Source: Flavobacteriaceae bacterium UBA3611 (GTDB lineage: Bacteria; Bacteroidota; Bacteroidia; Flavobacteriales; Flavobacteriaceae). Taken from it: a DNA stretch of 49,775 bases. The stretch is from assembly GCA_002375495.1 (NCBI GenBank), contig DFLU01000007.1, forward strand, positions 1-49,775. Reading direction: 5' to 3'. Below the pieces are notes generated by a model that ran no database searches, had not been told where the DNA came from, and saw nothing but the letters and a program-made list of their open reading frames with translations. Each line of letters opens with the position of its first letter. Position 1 is the stretch's first letter. Positions 7,775 through 16,448 of this stretch are shown piece by piece. The position numbers and the translations under genes are program-made.

Positions 7775-8191
7775 TTACATTCCGGTTTTTTGGAGAGCTA
7801 CTTGCGCAGCTCCATCTTTGGTTCGCAGTGCCGCTTTAATATACACCGGGATGTCTTCCAAAAAGGGTTCAACATAAGTAGTGGCGTTGTCAATTTTAAT
7901 CTCGCGATTTTTGTATCCGAGATAGCTTACCACCAAGATGTCATTTTCTCTTAGCTTCTTCGGAAAATCGAAAGACCCATCTTCATTGGTGTTAACACCA
8001 ACAGTGGTGCCTTTTAAAACAATGGAGGCGCCAAATAACGGACCGTCATTGCTGGTGACCACGCCGGTCACAGTTCGTTCTGTACTTTGTGCAATTATGG
8101 GATTGGCAAACAGCCAAAACACCATAATAAGTGCGATTGTACCTACGCTTTTAAAAACGTTTTGTTGTGTTGTAATAGTTTGTGTTTTCAT
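7775..8191 (-). CDS. Exported carboxypeptidase-regulatory-like (beta-sandwich) domain protein
   Basis: 138 aa with a signal/membrane segment at about 15-35 (ending NPIIAQS), then a single domain of the type found at the N-terminus of SusC/TonB receptors: TVTGVVTSNDGPLFGASI, LKGTTVGVNTNEDGSFDF and LVVSYLGYKNREI. No receptor barrel follows, so this is a stand-alone domain and not a truncated receptor: the stop is followed at once by the transglutaminase-like gene, with no leftover plug or barrel sequence. It probably serves as a binding or structural partner of that enzyme, which is an inference from the 6-bp spacing. Confidence 0.8.
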   Translation of the reverse strand: MKTQTITTQQNVFKSVGTIALIMVFWLFANPIIAQSTERTVTGVVTSNDGPLFGASIVLKGTTVGVNTNEDGSFDFPKKLRENDILVVSYLGYKNREIKIDNATTYVEPFLEDIPVYIKAALRTKDGAAQVALQKTGM

Positions 8192-8227
8192 ACTATAATG
8201 GTTTTAATTTATCCCAAACATAGTATG
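8189..8227. promoter_or_regulatory. Inverted repeat overlapping a start codon
   Basis: CATACTAT (8189-8196) and ATAGTATG (8220-8227) are perfect inverted 8-mers 23 bp apart, and the left arm contains the start codon of the gene at 7775-8191. They could be an operator or a long-loop mRNA hairpin; chance is also possible. The rest of the spacer to dnaB shows nothing clear. Confidence 0.3.
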
Positions 8228-8364
8228 GTTCTCATCACGGTAAAAGGTAGAATTAGCGAACAAAGCAATCAGCTGAGCCAAACCTCATTCTGAATGAGTT
8301 TCAATTTTAAAAACTGCTTTAAAAATAATTGATAGTACTTTTTTATGTAAGCTGAAAGTTCCTG

Positions 8365-9921
8365 CTAGAAAGGTACGTCATCATCATCACCCTGAGGAGA
8401 AAGATCATCGTTCATAGCACTACCGAAGGCTTCGTCTGCACTTGGTAGATTGTCTGTTTTGAAGGTGTCGTCATTGGCAGCGGCGTTCATGCTACTATGG
8501 AATTCTCCTGTGAAATCGAAGGTTTCCAGATTTTCAAAACGTCCTAAATGCCCAACAAACTTCAGGCGAATTTCGTCCAGACCTCCATTACGGTGCTTGG
8601 CCACGATAAATTCTCCCTGTCCTTCGGTTGGCGAACGTTCTTCATCATCCCACTCTTCTATTTTGTAGTATTCTGGGCGGTAAATAAAACTCACAATATC
8701 TGCATCCTGCTCGATAGCTCCAGATTCACGCAGGTCACTTAACAAAGGGCGTTTGCTTCCGCCTCGGGTCTCAACCGCACGCGATAACTGTGAAAGTGCA
8801 ATTACGGGTACGTTCAATTCTTTGGCCAATGCTTTTAGATTACGCGAGATGGTAGAAATTTCTTGTTCGCGGTTTCCTCCTTTTTGGCTTCCTCCAGCAG
8901 TCATGAGTTGCAAATAATCGATCATGATCAGTTTGATACCGTGCTGTGACGACAATCGACGTGCTTTTGCCCGTAAATCGAATATCGAGAGTGACGGCGT
9001 ATCATCAATAAACAGCGGTGCCTTTTCAAGTCCGTTTACCTTAACATTTAACTGTTCCCATTCGTGCTTTTCGAGATTTCCAGTTCGAAGCTTTTCTGAA
9101 GAAAGTCCCGTTTCCGAAGAAATCAATCGTGTAATAAGCTGAACTGACGACATTTCTAACGAAAAGAAAGCCACCGGAATGTTGTGTTCTACGGCAACGT
9201 TACGTGCCATAGACAAGGTAAGCGCGGTTTTACCCATACCCGGGCGCGCGGCAATAATAATTAAATCTGACGGCTGCCAACCCGAAGTAAGTTTGTCTAC
9301 TTTATCGAATCCGGAAGGGATTCCGGAAAGACCTTCTCGGTTTGCAATTTCCTGGATTTTCTTTTTTGCCTGAATCACCAATTGCTGGGCCGTTTCAGAA
9401 GAACGTTTTATGTTGCCTTGGGTAATTTCGTATAATTTACTCTCTGCCGTATCTAACAAATCGAATACATCGGTGGTCTCATCGTACGATTCTTCAATGA
9501 TTTCGTTTGAAATTTTAATCAGTGACCGCTGAATGAATTTTTGCAGGATAATACGTGCGTGAAATTCGATATGTGCCGAAGACGACACTTTTTGGGTAAG
9601 CTGAACGAGGTAAAACTCACCTCCAGCCGCTTCCAAGGTAGCATTCTTCTTTAATTGCGATGAAACCGTTAATAAGTCTACAGGTTCACTGTTTTCAAAC
9701 AGCATATGGATGGCGTCAAAAATGTGTTGGTGCTGTTGTTTGTAGAACACATCAGAAGAAAGGATGTCGATTACCTCATCTACTCCTTTCTTGTCTATCA
9801 TCATAGCGCCCAGCACAACTTCCTCTAAATCAACTGCTTGCGGCGGTAGTTTTCCCTTTTCCAACGAGATTACCTGCGAGGAACGTGATTTATATGAGGT
9901 TTGAGGTTGCACTTTTTCCAT
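8365..9921 (-). CDS. dnaB: Replicative DNA helicase DnaB
   Basis: Hexameric helicase that unwinds DNA at the replication fork. It is 518 aa. The N-terminal DnaB domain begins PPQAVDLEEVVLGAMMIDKKG (about 26-125), followed by the linker and the RecA-like motor with Walker A ARPGMGKT (225-232), Walker B LIMIDYLQLM, and the conserved SQLSRAVETR and SDLRESGAIEQDAD. No intein is present. The acidic C-terminal tail ending GDDDDVPF is common in this phylum. It is transcribed alone; the region upstream carries DnaA-box-like repeats (9985-10029). Confidence 0.97.
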   Translation of the reverse strand: MEKVQPQTSYKSRSSQVISLEKGKLPPQAVDLEEVVLGAMMIDKKGVDEVIDILSSDVFYKQQHQHIFDAIHMLFENSEPVDLLTVSSQLKKNATLEAAGGEFYLVQLTQKVSSSAHIEFHARIILQKFIQRSLIKISNEIIEESYDETTDVFDLLDTAESKLYEITQGNIKRSSETAQQLVIQAKKKIQEIANREGLSGIPSGFDKVDKLTSGWQPSDLIIIAARPGMGKTALTLSMARNVAVEHNIPVAFFSLEMSSVQLITRLISSETGLSSEKLRTGNLEKHEWEQLNVKVNGLEKAPLFIDDTPSLSIFDLRAKARRLSSQHGIKLIMIDYLQLMTAGGSQKGGNREQEISTISRNLKALAKELNVPVIALSQLSRAVETRGGSKRPLLSDLRESGAIEQDADIVSFIYRPEYYKIEEWDDEERSPTEGQGEFIVAKHRNGGLDEIRLKFVGHLGRFENLETFDFTGEFHSSMNAAANDDTFKTDNLPSADEAFGSAMNDDLSPQGDDDDVPF

Positions 9922-9984
9922 GGAGCGAATGTAACTAAATTGTTAAGGCGGGACATTATGAAGCCCCTCTCTAATATTAACGTG

Positions 9985-10030
9985 TCATCAACAATTGCAT
10001 TGTTGATAACTCAATTTTTCTGTTGATAAC
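9985..10030. promoter_or_regulatory. Cluster of DnaA-box-like repeats upstream of dnaB
   Basis: TGTTGATAAC occurs twice, at 10001-10010 and 10021-10030, exactly 20 bp apart. The reverse complement TTATCAACA differs from the DnaA box TTATCCACA at one base. A third, weaker copy, TCATCAACA (9985-9993), is inverted, making the palindrome ATCAACAAT-TGC-ATTGTTGAT (9987-10007). It lies in the dnaB 5' region and could bind DnaA. Confidence 0.45.
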
Positions 10031-10038
10031 CTGTAAAA

Positions 10039-10064
10039 AAATCCGAAGTGCTGACTTCGGATTT
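10039..10064 (-). terminator. Terminator of accA
   Basis: AAATCCGAAGT (10039-10049) pairs perfectly with ACTTCGGATTT (10054-10064) around a 4-nt loop. On the minus strand a run of T follows, so it ends accA transcription before the dnaB promoter region. Confidence 0.85.
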
Positions 10065-10088
10065 CGGTATGCGTTGGTATGGTTGCAT

Positions 10089-11042
10089 CTAACCTTTGAA
10101 CACACCCATATGTGAATATTTATCCATACGTTGTTCCACTAATTCGGTTGGGGATAAGTTCTTAAATTCTGAATATGATTTTTCGATAGCGGTGGCCACA
10201 TTTCTAAATGTTTTTTCCCGATCGCTATGTGCTCCTCCAATGGGTTCTTTTACGATCTGATCTATCAATTTCATTTTCTTCATGTCGGTAGCCGTAAGTT
10301 TTAGCGCTTCAGCCGCCTGTTCTTTAAATTCCCAACTACGCCATAGAATAGACGAGCAACTTTCTGGTGAAATCACCGAGTACCAAGTATTCTCTAGCAT
10401 GAGTACCTTGTCTCCCACTCCAATTCCCAAGGCACCACCACTGGCACCTTCGCCAATAATTACTACAATGATTGGCACTTTTAGCTTGGTCATTTCAAAG
10501 ATATTTCGCGCAATCGCTTCTCCTTGTCCGCGCTCTTCTGCTTCCAATCCAGGATAGGCTCCAGGCGTATCAACCAGGGTCACCACTGGGACATTAAATT
10601 TTTCGGCAGATTGCATCAGGCGCAATGCTTTTCTATAACCTTCAGGGTTTGCCATACCAAAATTACGGTATTGGCGGGTTTTGGTGTTGTACCCTTTTTG
10701 CTGACCGATAAACATATAACTTTGGTCACCAATTTTACCCAAACCGCCCACCATGGCTTTGTCATCCTTAAAATTGCGATCTCCGTGCAATTCTAAAAAA
10801 GAATCCCCACAAATGGCTTTTATGTAATCCATAGTGTAGGGACGGTTGGGATGGCGCGACAATTGTACACGCTGCCAAGGGGTAAGGTTTTTATAAATTT
10901 CGGTTTTTGTTTCTTTTAGTTTCTTTTCAATCTGTTTGCAGGTGTTGGTGACATCTACATCGCTCTCTTCACCAATCTGGCAAGCCTTTTCGTATTGCTC
11001 CTGCAATTCCTTAATAGGTAACTCAAAATCAAGATATTCCAT
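10089..11042 (-). CDS. accA: Acetyl-CoA carboxylase, carboxyltransferase subunit alpha
   Basis: Transfers CO2 from biotin to acetyl-CoA, giving malonyl-CoA for fatty-acid synthesis, as a complex with AccD. The length of 317 aa is normal. Typical features are DYIKAICGDSFLELHGDR, the glycine-rich PEGYRKALRLM and VTLVDTPGAYPG, and the oxyanion region GEGASGGALGIGVGDK. accA is commonly an isolated gene, as here, with its own terminator and a -7 box 37 bp upstream. Confidence 0.97.
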   Translation of the reverse strand: MEYLDFELPIKELQEQYEKACQIGEESDVDVTNTCKQIEKKLKETKTEIYKNLTPWQRVQLSRHPNRPYTMDYIKAICGDSFLELHGDRNFKDDKAMVGGLGKIGDQSYMFIGQQKGYNTKTRQYRNFGMANPEGYRKALRLMQSAEKFNVPVVTLVDTPGAYPGLEAEERGQGEAIARNIFEMTKLKVPIIVVIIGEGASGGALGIGVGDKVLMLENTWYSVISPESCSSILWRSWEFKEQAAEALKLTATDMKKMKLIDQIVKEPIGGAHSDREKTFRNVATAIEKSYSEFKNLSPTELVEQRMDKYSHMGVFKG

Positions 11043-11078
11043 TGTAGTTCTTGGTTTTTTTGGCTAAATGTTAGTTTA

Positions 11079-11086
11079 CAAAGATA
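11079..11086 (-). promoter_or_regulatory. accA -7 promoter box
   Basis: TATCTTTG on the minus strand matches the Bacteroidota -7 consensus and lies 37 bp before the accA start. No TTG is present at the usual -33 distance, which would fall inside the end of the transporter gene, so the call rests on one element. Confidence 0.45.
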
Positions 11087-11097
11087 AAATTTTGTCA

Positions 11098-12000
11098 CTA
11101 GGTATTGCCTAAAGTACGCTTTTTTCTGTCTATTCTGTTTTTTACAATACCATTCGCTATTACGGTTACTATGATTATCAGGGCACCATAGTAAAATTTC
11201 GGACTCATATTCTCATCTTCACCTAAAATAAGTAGTGCTAGAATAATTCCATACACAGGTTCCATATTTATGGTAAGCATTACGGTGTAGGGGCTTATCC
11301 ATTTCATAACATGTACAGATGCTATAAAAGCATAGGCGGTACAGGCAGAAGCAAGTATAAAAAGGTAGCCCCAATCTGTAGCCTCTAGCTGAAAAAATGC
11401 TGCGGAAAAGCTTCCGCTGAAAGCCAAGTAGACGGTTATACAGAGCATTCCGAAACCTAATTCATAAAACGAAATGGCCGAAGCATTGTACTTTACAGCA
11501 AACTTTCCGTTAATAACGGAAAACAAAGCACCTAAGAATGACGCCAATAAAGCGAGTAAAATTCCGTAGAAATAATCGCCTTCTACATTAAAGATAATAT
11601 AGAGCCCAACAATCACCAAGATTCCGAAGAACACTTCGTAGCCAATAATTTTTCGCTTGTAAAACAATGGTTCTAGCAACGAGGTGAAAAAAGCTCCTGT
11701 AGACATGATTGCCAGGGTCACCGATACATTCCCCACTTTAATAGCGCCAAAAAAAGCAAGCCAATGCACCGCAATAATCAATCCTGCCAAGGCAAATCCG
11801 GCCAGTGTTTTCTTTGGAAACTTGTACTTGATTTTTCTGAATTTCAAAAATAAAAACACAAAAAAAGTGGCCATCAGCATGCGATACCAAACCAAGGGAA
11901 TGGCTTCAATAGATATGAGTGCGCCAAGCACTGCAGTGAAGCCCCAGATAAAGACAATAAAATGAAGGTGCAGGTAATTAAGGAGCTTATCGTTTTGCAT
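11098..12000 (-). CDS. DMT-superfamily (EamA) inner-membrane transporter
   Basis: 300 aa and very hydrophobic, with about ten transmembrane segments in two EamA repeats: the first opens FIVFIWGFTAVLGALI and the second begins near GILLALLASFLGALFSV. EamA proteins export small metabolites or amino acids; the substrate cannot be predicted. Its start overlaps the end of the LptF/LptG permease gene by 14 bp, so translation is probably coupled, and it closes the tgt-permease-EamA operon. The basic C-terminal tail (KNRIDRKKR) should be cytoplasmic. Confidence 0.88.
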   Translation of the reverse strand: MQNDKLLNYLHLHFIVFIWGFTAVLGALISIEAIPLVWYRMLMATFFVFLFLKFRKIKYKFPKKTLAGFALAGLIIAVHWLAFFGAIKVGNVSVTLAIMSTGAFFTSLLEPLFYKRKIIGYEVFFGILVIVGLYIIFNVEGDYFYGILLALLASFLGALFSVINGKFAVKYNASAISFYELGFGMLCITVYLAFSGSFSAAFFQLEATDWGYLFILASACTAYAFIASVHVMKWISPYTVMLTINMEPVYGIILALLILGEDENMSPKFYYGALIIIVTVIANGIVKNRIDRKKRTLGNT

Positions 12001-13066
12001 TTCTCAACAGATAGACCGCTAAAATAGCAAATACAAAATTGGGAAACCACGTAGCTACAAAAGGTGAGAAATCACTTTGCTCTGCCATGGTGCCAAAAAT
12101 TTTGTCGAAAAAGATAAAAACCATCCCGATGGCAATACCGATGGCAAGATTAACCCCCATTCCGCCACGTCGTTTAACCGAAGATACGGCTACGGCTATC
12201 ACCGTTAAGATATAGGCAGAAACCGGCAAACTCCAACGTTTATAGCGTACTACTTCGTAACGGTTTATGTATGAAGAACCCCGTGCTTTCTCACGTGCAA
12301 TAAACTTATTGAGTTCTACAATGTTTAACGTTTCAGCTATATAATCTACTGGCGTGAGGTCTTCCATTTCAAAATCGAATACTGTATCCAATCTTTTCTT
12401 ACGCTCAATTATATCGTCATCTTCACCAACAAGCCTTTTGGTATAGTTGTACAGTGAGTAGGTGCTATCTTTTGCGTGATATCTAATTTGGCTAGCGGTT
12501 AATTTATAGGTCATTTCATTCCCTTCAAAATGTTCGAGGGTGAAATTATTTCCGCTCTTTTCCTTTACATTAAAATAACTCGCGTAAATGTAATCGTTGT
12601 CATTAATCTGCCTAAATACATTGGTCTGGTCACGGTCTTTTTTGCCTTTTTTAAGGTATTCATACTTAAACTCGTTAAAACCCTTACTGGCTGTAGGCGC
12701 AAAGTACATCCCAGAAGCCAGGGCCACTAAACAAACAATGGTAGCGCCTATCATATACGGTCTTAAGAATCGATAGTACGATACCCCGCTACTCAAAAAT
12801 GCAATCACCTCTGTATTATTTGCCAACTTGGAAGTAAACCAAATCACTGAAAGAAACAAAAACAACGGAAATAATAAATCGGCGAAGTAAATGGTAAAAT
12901 CTAAAAAATACTTTGCGACAATCGGGAAAGGCACTTCGTTCTCTAAAATCTTATCGATTTTTTCGGCCAAATGCACGATAATACCAATAGGAATGAACAA
13001 CAGGAGCAACAAGATAAATGTGCCCAAGTATTTTTTTAATATGTACCGATCTAGTATGCTCAGCAT
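11987..13066 (-). CDS. LptF/LptG-family LPS export permease
   Basis: 359 aa. The family topology is clear: three transmembrane segments in the first 110 residues, starting MLSILDRYILKKYLGTFILL, then a periplasmic beta-jellyroll domain (about 135-265), then three more segments in the C-terminal 90 residues. With LptB it would form the ABC engine that pulls LPS out of the inner membrane. LptF and LptG cannot be told apart with confidence by eye. The start codon directly follows the tgt stop with no gap. The ATPase gene lptB lies elsewhere in the window (28728-29468). Confidence 0.9.
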   Translation of the reverse strand: MLSILDRYILKKYLGTFILLLLLFIPIGIIVHLAEKIDKILENEVPFPIVAKYFLDFTIYFADLLFPLFLFLSVIWFTSKLANNTEVIAFLSSGVSYYRFLRPYMIGATIVCLVALASGMYFAPTASKGFNEFKYEYLKKGKKDRDQTNVFRQINDNDYIYASYFNVKEKSGNNFTLEHFEGNEMTYKLTASQIRYHAKDSTYSLYNYTKRLVGEDDDIIERKKRLDTVFDFEMEDLTPVDYIAETLNIVELNKFIAREKARGSSYINRYEVVRYKRWSLPVSAYILTVIAVAVSSVKRRGGMGVNLAIGIAIGMVFIFFDKIFGTMAEQSDFSPFVATWFPNFVFAILAVYLLRNAKR

Positions 13067-14197
13067 CTACAAACGTTTATCCATTTGTTGTACCATTTTA
13101 TTTTTCCACGGAGTAAAAGTTCCCCCTAAGATATGCTTTCTAGCTTCACGCATCAACCAAAGGTAAAACCCAAGGTTATGAATTGTACAGATTTGTCTCC
13201 CCAACATTTCGTTTACGGTAAAAAGATGGCGCACATACGCTTTACTATATTCGGTATCTACCCAAGTAATGGCCATTTCATCAATAGGCGAAAAATCTGC
13301 TTCCCACTTCTTGTTTTTAATATTTATCGTTCCGTGTGCGGTAAAGAGCATCCCATTTCTACCATTTCGAGTCGGCATCACACAATCGAACATATCGATA
13401 CCGAGTGCCACATTTTCTAATAAATTAATAGGCGTACCCACTCCCATTAAATAACGCGGTTTTTCCTTCGGAAGTATAGCCGTTACCACTTCGGTCATGG
13501 CATACATCTCTTCGGCTGGTTCTCCAACTGAGAGTCCGCCAATGGCATTCCCTTCAGCTCCTACCGAGGCAATATACTCTGCAGATTGCTGGCGTAAGTC
13601 TTTATAGGTACTCCCTTGAACTATTGGAAAAAACGTTTGGTCGTAGTCATAATGTAAAGGTGTTTTTTCTAGATGGGTGATACATCGCTCTAACCAACGA
13701 TGCGTCATGTGCATAGACCGTTTAGCATAATTATAATCGCACGGATATGGCGTACATTCATCGAAGGCCATAATGATATCTGCTCCAATCTTGCGCTGTA
13801 TTTCCATCACATTTTCGGGTGTGAAGGTGTGGTAGCTGCCGTCTATATGCGACTTAAACTTTACGCCTTCTTCTTTAATTTTTCGCCGATCTGAAAGTGA
13901 ATAAACTTGGTAACCGCCACTATCGGTAAGAATATTGCGGTCCCAATTCATGAATTTATGGAGTCCGCCAGCCTTTTCAATAATGTCGGTTTGTGGACGT
14001 AAATATAAATGGTAGGTATTCCCCAAGATGATGGGTGGGTCTATTTCCTCTTTCAATTCGCGCTGGTGCACTCCTTTTACGGTAGCCACGGTTCCCACCG
14101 GCATAAAGATGGGGGTTTCAACAAAACCGTGGTCTAATTTCATCGTTCCCGCCCTAGCTTGGCTTTCCGTATCTGTTGCTTCTAAAGTAAACTGCAT
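13067..14197 (-). CDS. tgt: Queuine tRNA-ribosyltransferase (tRNA-guanine transglycosylase)
   Basis: Swaps guanine-34 for preQ1 in tRNAs with GUN anticodons. It is 376 aa, the usual length. Visible motifs are the substrate-binding ILGNTYHLYLRPQTD and LTDSGGYQVYSL, the active-site IMAFDECTPYP, GGLSVGEP, and the catalytic Asp in GIDMFDCVMPTRNGRNG. One caution: the zinc-binding region usually reads CxCxxC-H, whereas here it is reduced, with C and H in RQICTIHNLGF near the end. It heads an operon with the LPS permease, a common pairing in this phylum. Confidence 0.95.
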   Translation of the reverse strand: MQFTLEATDTESQARAGTMKLDHGFVETPIFMPVGTVATVKGVHQRELKEEIDPPIILGNTYHLYLRPQTDIIEKAGGLHKFMNWDRNILTDSGGYQVYSLSDRRKIKEEGVKFKSHIDGSYHTFTPENVMEIQRKIGADIIMAFDECTPYPCDYNYAKRSMHMTHRWLERCITHLEKTPLHYDYDQTFFPIVQGSTYKDLRQQSAEYIASVGAEGNAIGGLSVGEPAEEMYAMTEVVTAILPKEKPRYLMGVGTPINLLENVALGIDMFDCVMPTRNGRNGMLFTAHGTINIKNKKWEADFSPIDEMAITWVDTEYSKAYVRHLFTVNEMLGRQICTIHNLGFYLWLMREARKHILGGTFTPWKNKMVQQMDKRL

Positions 14198-14524
14198 GAA
14201 GGTAATTTTCTTTCGGGCACAAAGATACCGTTTCTATTTGCTACTTGCGACATAAAAACTAGCTATTGGTTTGCGTTTCAACTAGCGAATGAAGAGGAAA
14301 CAATTTTTTTCTGAAATTTTCAAGCTGCTGAAAATGCTAAGATATTGAGACACTATTCTTCTCTTCGGAAAGTTGATGCACTAATGCTATTTTACATTTT
14401 ATTTTACCCCCGTATGTATCTTCCATGTTAACAAAAGCCTGAAATCGTTAATAACTGCGTTATTTTCGCCTTTGCGGTGGAAATGGATTAAAGTATTTTT
14501 GAAGCAATCTAATTAAACAATACC
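14198..14524. other. 327-bp divergent spacer between tgt and transketolase
   Basis: AT-rich spacer with no supportable gene. Near the tgt side is a minus-strand -7 box (14220-14227). Near 14460 the plus strand reads TATTTTCG, a poor match to TAnnTTTG, that may serve the transketolase genes. No terminator, repeat or RNA gene was recognised between them. Confidence 0.6.
14220..14227 (-). promoter_or_regulatory. tgt operon -7 promoter box
   Basis: TATCTTTG on the minus strand, ending 22 bp before the tgt start, matches the Bacteroidota -7 consensus. A TTG at the expected -33 distance is not evident. Confidence 0.5.
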
Positions 14525-15370
14525 ATGGCAGATATAAAAAAACTGGAAGCACTTGTCGTTCAAGTGCGTAGAGACATCTTACGACAAGTACACCGGGTGA
14601 ATTCTGGACATCCTGGCGGATCTTTAGGGTGTGCAGAATTTTTTGTTGCACTCTATCAAGAAATGATGGCTCGGAAAGACGGTTTTTCTATGGATGGGAT
14701 TGGTGAAGATTTATTCTTTCTGTCTAATGGGCATATCTCGCCTGTATTTTACAGCGTTTTGGCGCGATCGGGTTATTTTCCGGTAGATGAATTGAACACA
14801 TTTCGCCATATCAACTCGCGCCTGCAAGGCCACCCGACCACGCACGAAGGCTTGCCGGGTATACGTGTTGCCTCTGGATCTCTAGGACAGGGAATTTCCG
14901 TAGCTATTGGCGCAGCCGAAACAAAAAAACTGAACAACGACAATCACCTAATTTATACACTTTGCGGTGATGGCGAACTGCAGGAAGGCCAAAATTGGGA
15001 GGCCATCATGTATGCGGCAGCAAACCAAATTGACAATCTGATAGTTACGATAGACTTGAACGGGCAACAAATTGATGGATCTACAGAAAATGTGCTACCG
15101 ATGGGAAATCTAGCCGGAAAATTTTCAGCATTCGGTTGGGATGTACTTTCTATTGAAAACGGAAACGACATGGCTGCTGTACTAGAAGGTCTGAAAGAAG
15201 CAAAATCACGTACGGGCAACAAAACACCTGTTTGCGTACTATTACATACCGTTATGGGCAACGGCGTAGACTTTATGATGCATACCCACGCATGGCACGG
15301 AAAGGCTCCTAACGACGAACAACTGGAATCAGCCTTAGCACAAAACCCAGAGACGTTGGGTGATTATTAA
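14525..15370 (+). CDS. Transketolase, N-terminal (thiamine-diphosphate-binding) subunit
   Basis: Moves two-carbon units between sugar phosphates in the pentose phosphate pathway. This 281-aa protein is the first third to half of a transketolase: VHRVNSGHPGGSLGCAEF, FFLSNGHISPVFYSVL and the ThDP motif beginning GDGELQEGQNWEA and ending near VTIDLNGQQIDG. The partner subunit follows 42 bp later on the same strand. Split transketolases of this kind are normal in many bacteria and archaea, so this is not a frameshift: each half has its own start and natural domain edges. Confidence 0.95.
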   Translation: MADIKKLEALVVQVRRDILRQVHRVNSGHPGGSLGCAEFFVALYQEMMARKDGFSMDGIGEDLFFLSNGHISPVFYSVLARSGYFPVDELNTFRHINSRLQGHPTTHEGLPGIRVASGSLGQGISVAIGAAETKKLNNDNHLIYTLCGDGELQEGQNWEAIMYAAANQIDNLIVTIDLNGQQIDGSTENVLPMGNLAGKFSAFGWDVLSIENGNDMAAVLEGLKEAKSRTGNKTPVCVLLHTVMGNGVDFMMHTHAWHGKAPNDEQLESALAQNPETLGDY

Positions 15371-15412
15371 AAGAAGATTAATTAAAAGACTACCGCTCGC
15401 GCGGGCAATAGG

Positions 15413-16366
15413 ATGAAAAAATACACAGACACAGGTAAAAAAGACACGCGATCAGGATTTGGTGCAGGGCTCACAGCCCTCGGGAAATCGAATGAAAATG
15501 TTGTAGCACTTTGTGCCGACTTAACCGGTTCGTTAAAAATGGACGCGTTTAAGGAGAATCACCCAGAGCGGTTTTTTCAGGTAGGGATTGCAGAAGCAAA
15601 TATGATGGGGATGGCAGCAGGTATGACCATAGGCGGTAAAATTCCGTTTACGGGTACCTTCGCCAATTTCTCTACAGGACGCGTGTATGACCAAATTCGC
15701 CAGAGTATTGCATATAGCGGTAAGAATGTAAAAATATGTGCGTCGCATGCTGGGGTTACCCTTGGCGAAGACGGTGCCACGCATCAAATTTTAGAAGATA
15801 TTGGCCTTATGAAAATGCTTCCTGGGATGACCGTGATCAACACTTGCGATTACAATCAAACCAAGGCAGCCACCTTGGCTATTGCTGAGCACGACGGACC
15901 TGTTTACTTGCGCTTCGGAAGACCAAAAGTGGCTAATTTCACCCAAGAAGACGGCACTTTCGAGATTGGAAAAGCTGTTCATCTGCAAGAAGGAAGCGAT
16001 GTTACGCTTATTGCAACGGGCCACCTTGTCTGGGAAGCCCTTCAAGCAGCCGAGCAGTTGCATGGCGAGGGAATTTCCGCAGAAGTACTAAACATACACA
16101 CCATTAAACCGTTGGATGATGCCAGCATTATTGCCGCTGCTAAAAAAACAGGTTGTGTGGTTACTGCTGAAGAGCATAATTACTTGGGGGGTCTGGGCGA
16201 AAGTGTAGCTCGTGTATTAGCGTTACAACACCCAACACCGCAAGAATTTGTAGCGACAGATGATACTTTTGGTGAATCTGGAACTCCTGACGAGCTAATG
16301 GACAAATACGGCCTAAACGCTGAAGCTATTGTGAAAGCGGCTAAAAAAGCCATTGCCAGAAAATAA
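15413..16366 (+). CDS. Transketolase, C-terminal (pyrimidine-binding and C-terminal domain) subunit
   Basis: 317 aa; completes the enzyme encoded just upstream. The pyrimidine-binding domain has ERFFQVGIAEANMMGMAAGM with the catalytic Glu that activates thiamine diphosphate, then GKIPFTGTFANFSTGRVYDQ and HAGVTLGEDGATHQ. The C-terminal domain begins near GSDVTLIATGHLVWEAL and ends with GESGTPDELMDKYGL. Expression together with the N-terminal subunit is expected because the two must combine one to one. A clear terminator follows. Confidence 0.95.
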   Translation: MKKYTDTGKKDTRSGFGAGLTALGKSNENVVALCADLTGSLKMDAFKENHPERFFQVGIAEANMMGMAAGMTIGGKIPFTGTFANFSTGRVYDQIRQSIAYSGKNVKICASHAGVTLGEDGATHQILEDIGLMKMLPGMTVINTCDYNQTKAATLAIAEHDGPVYLRFGRPKVANFTQEDGTFEIGKAVHLQEGSDVTLIATGHLVWEALQAAEQLHGEGISAEVLNIHTIKPLDDASIIAAAKKTGCVVTAEEHNYLGGLGESVARVLALQHPTPQEFVATDDTFGESGTPDELMDKYGLNAEAIVKAAKKAIARK

Positions 16367-16387
16367 GAAGCCTTTCCTAAATCACAT

Positions 16388-16424
16388 AAAAAAGCCTTGA
16401 AGTTTTGTGTTTCAAGGCTTTTTT
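16388..16424. terminator. Bidirectional terminator after transketolase
   Basis: AAAGCCTTGAA (16391-16401) pairs with TTCAAGGCTTT (16411-16421) around a 9-nt loop. It has an A-run on the left and a T-run on the right, so it can end both the transketolase transcript and the convergent lipoprotein gene at 16449. Confidence 0.88.
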
Positions 16425-16448
16425 AATGTTTTATAGCTACGATAACAA

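Noticed and set aside
7775..8191. Remnant of a TonB-dependent receptor
   Set aside because: No plug or barrel sequence follows; the next gene starts 6 bp later, so the single domain appears to be the complete protein.
8365..9921. Intein or insertion in dnaB
   Set aside because: The helicase motifs are contiguous and the length is normal at 518 aa.
14525..16366. Transketolase appearing as two ORFs, as if broken by a frameshift
   Set aside because: Each half ends and starts at natural domain borders with a 42-bp spacer and its own start codon; split transketolase is common in many bacteria and archaea.
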